A DNA stretch of 64,000 nt from Elmis aenea (Eukaryota; Arthropoda; Insecta; Coleoptera; Elmidae): the NCBI GenBank assembly GCA_947652605.1, contig OX393577.1, positions 4,712,868-4,776,867 of the forward strand, given 5' to 3'. This document shows, in pieces, positions 60,601 through 64,000 of this stretch. The position numbers and the translations under genes are program-made. Numbering within the stretch: position 1 is the stretch's first letter; each line of letters opens with the position of its first letter. Under the pieces are notes generated by a model. It was not told the DNA's origin and ran no database searches. It saw nothing but the letters and a program-made list of their open reading frames with translations.

Positions 60601-63600
60601 AAGTAAACAATCTGATTACCTGAGCTTGAGAACGTTGCTTCATGACAACGCATCAGCTCATCGCTAAGCAATTTGTAAACAAATGATTGAATATTTATTA
60701 CCCGCGTTATTGAAGGAAGGGGGGGATATTTCGGTTACTAACGAAGTAAAAAAACAATTAACAGGACGCTATAGACTCAAGCACTAACAATGAATATGGA
60801 CATAAACAGGGCCGGCGCCAGGTTATTTAGCGCCCTAGGCAAAACTTATTATAACGCCCCCTTTCACACAAATTTTCACAGAAATTAATATTTGTGACAG
60901 TACGATAATCGATAAACAATAAAATTTTATGGTGATTACACATTTTTGCGCCCCCCCTATGGATAGCGCCCTAGGCGACCGCCTAGTTCGCCTTAATGGT
61001 AGCGCCGGCCCTGGACTTAAACATTTAAATTTATATTTAAGATAAAACTAAAAAATAACACTTTTAATTTGAGTTTTGTAACATTCAGACCAGCTATTTT
61101 ACTGTTGTATGTAACCTTGTGCTATGGCCAAAGTTTGAGACAATAATTATAGAAATCGGATGGCAAATACAAAATTTACATACAGGATTTAAAAAACCAT
61201 TTTTTTTGGTCACAATAAACGTAAGCAAAGACGCAATCAGGTTACATACTCAAAATTCTTTACAAACATCCAATACATTACTTACATTTAAAATGTTCAT
61301 AAATTAACTCACCACCAAGCTGCAATTCCGCTGAAGCTTGTGCAGTATCCCCTTCCGCCCTTCGCACTATGCACTGGTACATTCCTCTGTCTTCTCTTCC
61401 AACACTATTAACCACAAGCATTTCACTCGTTCCCCGTCCCGTACTTGGCAATTGTCGGCCATCCTTATACCAAGTGACAAGATGGGGACCACCGCTTTGA
61501 GCAGACACTATACATCTAAACTCTGCACTTCCACCCATATGTATGCTGACTAATGGAGGAGTCACTTCCACGTGCATAGAGGTAGATACCAATAGTCTTA
61601 GCTCAGCACTAGCTTCGCCACCCGCATTAGAAGCGGTGCAGCGATAAATACCCCCATCTTCCGCCGTTACTGCTTCGATTGCAAGTACAGGACCAAGCTG
61701 TCGTGTTCTGGGCCCTGGAAGAACTATTACTGGTTCGACTCCGGTGTGGGAATACCACCTGCAGTTAAAATATGAGAAAATCTTAATAAAACCTTCTGCT
61801 CTACAATAACTTGTGATTAAAGGATGTTTAATTTATACTTTACTTTTTTTAAATTTTAAAATGATACTTAAGTTAAAATATTTAAATAATTCGGACATAA
61901 ATATGTACCGACTCCTCCACCACTTTAGTGAATACATATCAGTATGCCTTAGGAATCCTTTTGGTGGTATATTCACATATTAATTACTGCCTTTTATATC
62001 CCGTAAAAATATAGATGAAGTGATTTTGGTGACCTTATGCATCATGCAAGTCTATTTAATAAATAAGGATATAAAAATTTGTGTACGTCGAACTTATTAA
62101 ACTGAATAATTTACAAAGGCTTACGTTACTTTTTTTTTGTTAATTTTCATGCAGTGGAAGCCATCTACAAATACAACGTAGGTTTAATGCAGAAATAAAA
62201 TTGTTCTAAACACGATACTTTATAGATACGTACGACATACGTACGTTAATTAAGTTTAATATTTTATGAACAAAAAATCTACAACTGTTGTATTCATTCG
62301 TTTTATCACGTTACAAGCTAAACAGGAATTATAATACAAATAAAACGAAACTTGACCTGATGAATATATAACATAGTAATCTATGTTGAAAACTGTAGCT
62401 AATAATTTATTCAACAGTTTAGTATTAACAAGAGATTAGGTTTTAACGGCTTAACTTGCACCTTGATTAGCTAACTCGTGTCATCTCCCAGGGTATAATG
62501 TGACACAGTAACACGGACGATGTGGAAACTGTGGGTAGCTGGGGATTGAAGACTTAATGGAATCGAATAAGCGATAAAAAATAAACGAGGAAAGAGAAGT
62601 GCCAAAGCTTGACTTTATTTATCATATCAAGAGGAACTGAAATAGAAAAATGAATTGCTGTAAAATGAAGACAAGATAATAAAAGAGAAGATGAAATCCA
62701 TAGAAGATAAAGTTAGAAGACTGGAAAAAGATAAACCCAAAAATAATATCGTTGTGACAGGTTTGGAGATAAAAACTGGTAACAAAGCAGAGCTTACACA
62801 TGAATTTGAACACATTGTTGAAAGAGGAACAGGTATAAAAGTTCAGATTAAAAAAGCCATAGGTACAGATAGGAACAAAACCATGTAAGTTAGAACTAGA
62901 CAAACCACTAGAAAAAGAAAAGGTTATGAAAAACAAGTATAAATTAAAACAATTCCAAGAAATAATATACATATATAAGCAACAAAATGACAAAGGAACT
63001 GGAAATTCAAAAGAAGCTAAAACAAATAGCGGAAGAAGAGAGACAGAAAGGAAGAACAACGAAAATAGGGTATCAAAAGATCACAATTGATGGAAAACAA
63101 ATGGAGATGGGACAGGGAGCAGGAAAAGCTGAAAGAAAATAAAACAACAACAAACCAGCAACCTCCAAAAAACTGATAGTAAAGAATAGCAGAAATATTG
63201 GACAACGATACAGGCAAAGAAAAAGGACACGAGAAAGAAATCAAATTTAAAAAAAAATAAGAAGAGATAACAAGAGGACATCGGAAATGACACAAGCAAT
63301 GAAAAAGGATATGCGAAAGGAAATAAAAAGAAAAGAGGAAAATCAAAAAGAACTCAACTCCAGAAAAAACTCAAAAAAAAAGAATGTGACTTTACACCCG
63401 AAAGGGTAACAAAGGCTTTCCTCTACACTGAAAGTTAGAAGAGGACCGGCTAAGTAAGTAAGACTATTTATTTTCTAGTTATTGTATCTTATACGAAGAG
63501 TTGTCTTACGGTATTAATGTTATCATCCACATATGCAGTAGGTATATATTGCAAAAGAGGTACCGACGCTTGGGCGTCTTTTGCTAAAATTGACAAAAAC

Positions 63601-63948
63601 GGCTTCGCTTATGTTAGCTTAACTCTTAACTGGTTCAGAACCCCTGCCATAAGCATTCATTTCTCTGTAATTTTGTCGTGTCAATATGCAGGCAGCAAGT
63701 ACATGCTTTCTCCTGGGACGTCGCGTCGTACTGGATAAATATGCATCGCTTAACGATAGTGTTTAGTTAGTTACAGGAGAGTTGGGGAGACTTTGAAGTT
63801 AAAATTTAAAGAAGATAAGTAAACACTTGCCTGTATTCTGGAGCTGGACACCCTTGAGCTATACATAATAGAGCGGCTCCTTCGTCTTGCGCCACTGTAA
63901 CCGTACCGGAGTGTTCCACTATGACCGGCGCTACAATTCCACGATGTT
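33652..63948 (-). CDS. Dscam2: Dscam2-like Ig/fibronectin cell-surface receptor, 5' part outside window
   Basis: Exons (- strand order): 63948-63831, 61758-61313, 59910-59766, 48550-48399, 47589-47317, 45504-45220 or 45145-44861 (alternative), 44432-44313, 44189-44016, 43962-43531, 42543-42076, 42025-41873, 41710-41555, 41500-41204, 41144-40693, 39882-39633, 39578-39435, 39211-39071, 39018-38902, 37404-37229, 37175-37028, 34036-33946, 33892-33652. All phases agree; 1658 aa with one Ig7 exon. Domain order is the Dscam one: Ig3 (from AQDEGAALLCIAQGCPAPEY) to Ig9, FN1-4, Ig10 (ISFGGNMVRPWRGSVALNC), FN5-6, membrane segment (VIPLIIAFAILLTAGAAGIV), cytoplasmic tail with ISPYATFQLSE, SSRTESSNQLD, SDISPMSEQKSLPRR and C-terminal LKLGLRSSLW...SDYSIAV. 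Known role: homophilic recognition and self-avoidance in neurons. The paired Ig7 exons favour Dscam2 over other paralogues. Odd: GC donor after 63831, weak GTCTTG donor after 44313, 53 nt last intron. An AATAAA-type signal lies about 20 nt past the stop. Confidence 0.88.
34159..35189. mobile_element. Complete hAT-like element with two elements nested inside
   Basis: It starts CAGGACCGCGGCTAGAG after GTGCTAAC and ends TTTCCACGGCCCTA before ATGCTAAC, an 8 bp target duplication with one mismatch. Inside is a TACAGGGTG unit (34265-34993), itself carrying the family H MITE 34446-34698: three insertion generations. The duplication's right border (35055) falls in its 3' part. Confidence 0.75.
34446..34698. 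mobile_element. hAT-like MITE family H, duplicate of 27188-27440
   Basis: Identical copy with the same TGTAGGAG flanks. Confidence 0.9.
35887..36651. mobile_element. TACAGGGCG/CACCCTGTA fold-back element in Dscam2 intron
   Basis: TACAGGGCGGTCCACATAGA ... ATTGGGATCTTGTAAACCGT on the left is inverted on the right as ACCGTTTACAAGATCCCAAT ... ATATGGACCACCCTGTA. Arms continue inwards to about 36000 and 36540. It lies between Dscam2 exons 37175-37028 and 34036-33946. The remainder of that intron (35190-35886, 36652-37027) shows nothing recognisable. Confidence 0.85.
37449..38760. mobile_element. Double fold-back: TACAGGGTGATTC element inside another
   Basis: The outer arms are 37449-37587 (TACAGGGTGATTCAAATTCG, AGTAGTCTGAATTTTGTTTT) and 38645-38760 (AAAACAAAATTCAGACTACT, CCCATATATTTTAT; outermost end lost). 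The inner element 37588-38644 runs from ACAGGGTGATTCCAATTC to GAATTGGAATCACCCTGT with AGCGACCATGGGGATCTCGC inverted on the other side. A small GC-rich unit sits at its centre (37888-38109). Confidence 0.8.
37888..38109. mobile_element. Small hAT-like insertion in the centre of the double fold-back
   Basis: It begins CAGGGCCGATGAGAGGGAGG and ends with a CT-rich run CTCTTTCTCTG. The flanks CCGATTCC (37880-37887) and CCTATTCC (38110-38117) agree at 7 of 8 positions, as a hAT target duplication would. Its GC content contrasts with the AT-rich host. Confidence 0.6.
40221..40550. repeat. 330 bp near-perfect palindrome in Dscam2 intron
   Basis: TTTTTGCGATCGCGTTGGCC at 40221 is inverted at 40531-40550 (GGCCAACGCGATCGCAAAAA). 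The arms are about 125 bp each, with CTTCTATTTACC and GCGCATC words mirrored, and a loop around 40345-40420. It is not of the TACAGGGTG type and has no visible target duplication. Confidence 0.85.
43098..43319 (+). pseudogene. piggyBac-type transposase fragment in Dscam2 intron
   Basis: The translation includes FRGRSSFRQFMEPKPSKYGI, KIWSICDAENAYPLKGQIYL and GKQGKESRDVNQGARVVRDL, which follow the FRGRxxFRxYxPxKPxKYGIK ... Y.GK ... VV.DL pattern of piggyBac (DDE_Tnp_1_7) transposases. Only about 70 residues remain before a stop. It lies antisense to Dscam2 between exons 43962-43531 and 42543-42076. Confidence 0.8.
44861..45145 (-). CDS. Dscam2: Dscam2 alternative Ig7 exon, proximal version (10B-like)
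   Basis: Also 285 nt and phase 1 at both ends: (split Val)-PPIIEPFSFQDGLSEGMR ... TAKLQVK. It has the same Ig layout (TVCGV ... FTCVASN) and DG-x-P spacing as 45504-45220, with clearly different surface residues. The intron separating the two is 74 nt (45146-45219), very short. It is noticeably more GC-rich than its surroundings. Confidence 0.85.
45195..45212 (-). promoter_or_regulatory. Hairpin just downstream of the first Ig7 exon's 5' splice site
   Basis: On the transcribed sense (- strand), GGTGCG CCGTGT CGCACC forms a perfect 6 bp GC-rich stem with a 6 nt loop, starting at intron nucleotide 8. It is followed by a pyrimidine-rich tract leading to the next acceptor. In a 74 nt intron such a stem could hinder U1 or branch-site access and help keep the Ig7 exons exclusive. 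The function is a guess. Confidence 0.4.
45220..45504 (-). CDS. Dscam2: Dscam2 alternative Ig7 exon, distal version (10A-like)
   Basis: The 285 nt exon begins (split Val)-PPKVSPFYAEETLHVGDR and ends TQHLVVN plus one base; both junctions are phase 1. It encodes one whole Ig domain (LTCSV ... YSCVVRN). It aligns along its length with the next exon 45145-44861 and with the single Ig7 of vertebrate DSCAM, so only one should be used per mRNA, as known for Drosophila Dscam2 exons 10A and 10B. Which of the two is A or B in the fly sense was not established. Confidence 0.85.
45700..47265 (+). mobile_element. 5'-truncated non-LTR retrotransposon with reverse transcriptase, broken
   Basis: A 188-codon open stretch (45816-46382) shows reverse transcriptase blocks: KAPGYDDIRPEMIKYMG, MIPLYKKGDRTNCNNFRGLS, QAGFRAGRSTQEWIF and IDLEKAFDIVNREEL, ending VAQGSILS. 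After a stop comes LNELMYADDLV (46450-46500, catalytic YADD box, interrupted), KQQLKYLGALVEE, and LVPMLMYGCESWVLSDHL (46820-46880). It ends near 47250 with an ATAATATAATATATA microsatellite. Stops and shifts show it is dead. It lies antisense between the Ig6 exon and the alternative Ig7 exons. Confidence 0.9.
48035..48243. mobile_element. MITE family G, inverted relative to the other copies
   Basis: Ends TATAGGTCTTTCAAGATAAA and ATCTTGAAAGACCTCTA. The interior (CGCGAATTGCGCAAAGAGAG, GACGTATGTTTTTAGGTGGC) is the reverse complement of 23461-23657. It lies 156 bp from the Ig5 exon 48550-48399. Confidence 0.85.
48655..49435 (+). mobile_element. Non-LTR retrotransposon 3' fragment
   Basis: VTKENKGHNVTLNGLRLEQV-ERFKYLGVII and KKIVTPVLSYGSETWVVTKK are the post-RT region of a LINE (KYLG and YGSETW motifs); frames then break through DSWDGWVTF and a basic tail. 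The 3' end CACCTAACAGTAGAAGGACT...TGACTAAATA also appears at 14605-14650. It sits antisense in the 11.2 kb Dscam2 intron 48551-59765. Confidence 0.85.
50530..51720 (+). pseudogene. Nearly full-length but broken mariner element
   Basis: A TACAGTGTGGTCCAAATTCG terminus (50527-50546) is followed about 200 bp later by a transposase start (ATGTCGGAAGTCACG at 50744), then YRAVIKFLTRKGLSPQSIKM (HTH), VTDDKIALVEELVLGDRRLK (50944-51010), VPKHLLAVQRQRRVECA, and an open frame from 51160: ATGDETMVFYYDALSKR, RLLHDNAPVHTAGISQ, then after a TAA, HPPYRPDMAASEYFLFENLK (SPDxAPSDYxLF; the last catalytic D is an E here) to FLGVHKMV. At least three stops or shifts break it. No 3' inverted repeat was found. Confidence 0.85.
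51721..55840. other. Dscam2 intron sequence without recognised features
   Basis: AT-rich intron of the - strand gene. At about 53188-53235 there is one end of a hAT-like element (AGGGCTGTCCAGCTGGCGGC, CCGCGGG), and the following 600 bp contain loosely repeated GAGCTxTxxxxxATTTTT words. Otherwise no domain, RNA gene or clear repeat could be made out. Confidence 0.5.
55845..56430 (-). mobile_element. Jockey-like non-LTR retrotransposon, RT C-terminal fragment
   Basis: Reading the - strand: SDHVNFTNKRINYLPVYLNN, CKKTAKYLGLNLYVKLKLKE, then, after a frame change, LKPVWTYGLQLWGCTKKSNY, LQKFQNRVLRSIINAPWYVR and LHRELQVKSVQEEV. The YGIQLWG, FQxKxLRxIxxAPWYVxN and L..DL.+..V.EE motifs are diagnostic of jockey/BMC1-type elements. 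It is 5'-truncated at about 56430 and frameshifted. It runs in the same direction as Dscam2. Confidence 0.88.
56431..59765. other. Dscam2 intron sequence with two minor repeats
   Basis: A hAT-like mini-element at 57687-57892 begins CGGTGTTTCTCAAAGCC and ends ACGTTTGAGAAACACTG, related to 2281-2367. At 59010-59085 lies an imperfect GACTC/GACTCC hexamer repeat (GACTCGGACTCC, CTCGACTCCGACTCCAACTC) ending CCCCATCCCTGG. The rest shows no coding or RNA signature. Confidence 0.5.
60807..61013. mobile_element. hAT-like MITE with CAGGGCCGGCGC termini and 8 bp target duplication
   Basis: The 207 bp unit begins CAGGGCCGGCGCCAGGTTAT and ends GGTAGCGCCGGCCCTG. The flanks GACATAAA (60799-60806) and GACTTAAA (61014-61021) match at 7 of 8. 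TAGCGCCCTAGGC words inside are mirrored. It lies between the Dscam2 Ig3/Ig4 and Ig5 exons. Confidence 0.88.
62610..63240 (+). pseudogene. Non-LTR retrotransposon ORF1 remnant
   Basis: IEDKVRRLEKDKPKNNIVVT-GLEIKTG (62694-62780), followed in other frames by NNIHI, ELEIQKKLKQIAEEERQKGR-TTKIGYQKITIDGKQ and WRWD-like GDGTG words, is the layout of LINE ORF1 proteins (RxNNIVITGLE ... RERGKxVKIGYxKIxIxGK). Frameshifts occur. A-rich sequence continues to about 63400. It may be the 5' part of the same family as 45700-47265, on the same strand. Confidence 0.7.
63831..63948 (-). other. Dscam2: Dscam2 Ig3 exon with non-canonical GC 5' splice site
   Basis: This is the first exon seen in the window, N-terminal half of Ig3, the position that is the variable exon 6 in Dscam1. 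The exon end AATACAG is followed by GCAAGTG, and the next exon (61758) begins GTGGTATTCC; AG+G gives the Arg of EYRWYSHTG. No GT donor near by keeps the frame, so a GC-AG intron (2072 nt) is the best reading. Further copies of this exon were not seen in the window. Confidence 0.75.
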
Positions 63949-64000
63949 CTAAAAAGAAAACAATTTATAATATACCAAAAATTAAATTGCGTCAATTGAT

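Noticed and set aside
62622..63346. Hydrophobic open frames of 109-145 codons on the - strand, resembling membrane proteins
   Set aside because: They are complements of A-rich LINE ORF1 sequence (Lys/Glu codons read as Phe/Leu), with no splice or start context and no family match.

Overview
The window is AT-rich eukaryotic DNA with many short introns (GT-AG, plus one GC-AG) and a dense load of non-LTR retrotransposon, mariner, piggyBac, hAT-like and fold-back repeat sequence. The gene families, especially an arthropod-type Dscam2, point to an insect. A beetle or other holometabolous insect is a guess from repeat style only. No CRISPR array, operon or tRNA/rRNA gene was seen.

Layout. (1) 7-8938, + strand: the 3' part (8 exons, 489 codons before the stop) of an M13 neprilysin-like gene whose catalytic HExxH and ExxxD residues are replaced, so a probable pseudoenzyme. 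Its introns hold nested fold-back elements and a 1.2 kb TCG-rich satellite. (2) 11054-17675, - strand: a complete PELP1/RIX1-type gene (10 exons, 790 aa). (3) 17992-23202, + strand: complete CCDC93 (11 exons, 586 aa), divergent from PELP1 across a 316 bp shared promoter. (4) 20539-35054: a 7258 bp direct tandem duplication, apparently identical between copies, spanning the 3' half of CCDC93 and the last two exons of the convergent gene Dscam2. Each gene keeps one intact set and the inner sets are orphans. (5) 33652-63948, - strand: a Dscam2-like receptor (1658 aa visible, from Ig3 to the C-terminus; the 5' part lies beyond the window), including two adjacent 285 nt alternative Ig7 exons.

Functional links: CCDC93 belongs to the CCC/Commander endosomal recycling complex, PELP1 to the rixosome/ribosome-biogenesis machinery, and Dscam2 to neuronal self-recognition. 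They are neighbours, not a pathway. The most useful points for a second look are the tandem duplication (real or assembly artefact), the Ig7 exon pair with its 74 nt spacer and hairpin, the pseudo-peptidase, and the nesting of hAT-like and TACAGGGTG fold-back elements, which here can be tied to mariner transposase remains.

Exon boundaries were derived by hand from splice consensus, reading phase and family similarity recalled from memory. They are consistent in phase throughout but have no transcript support.
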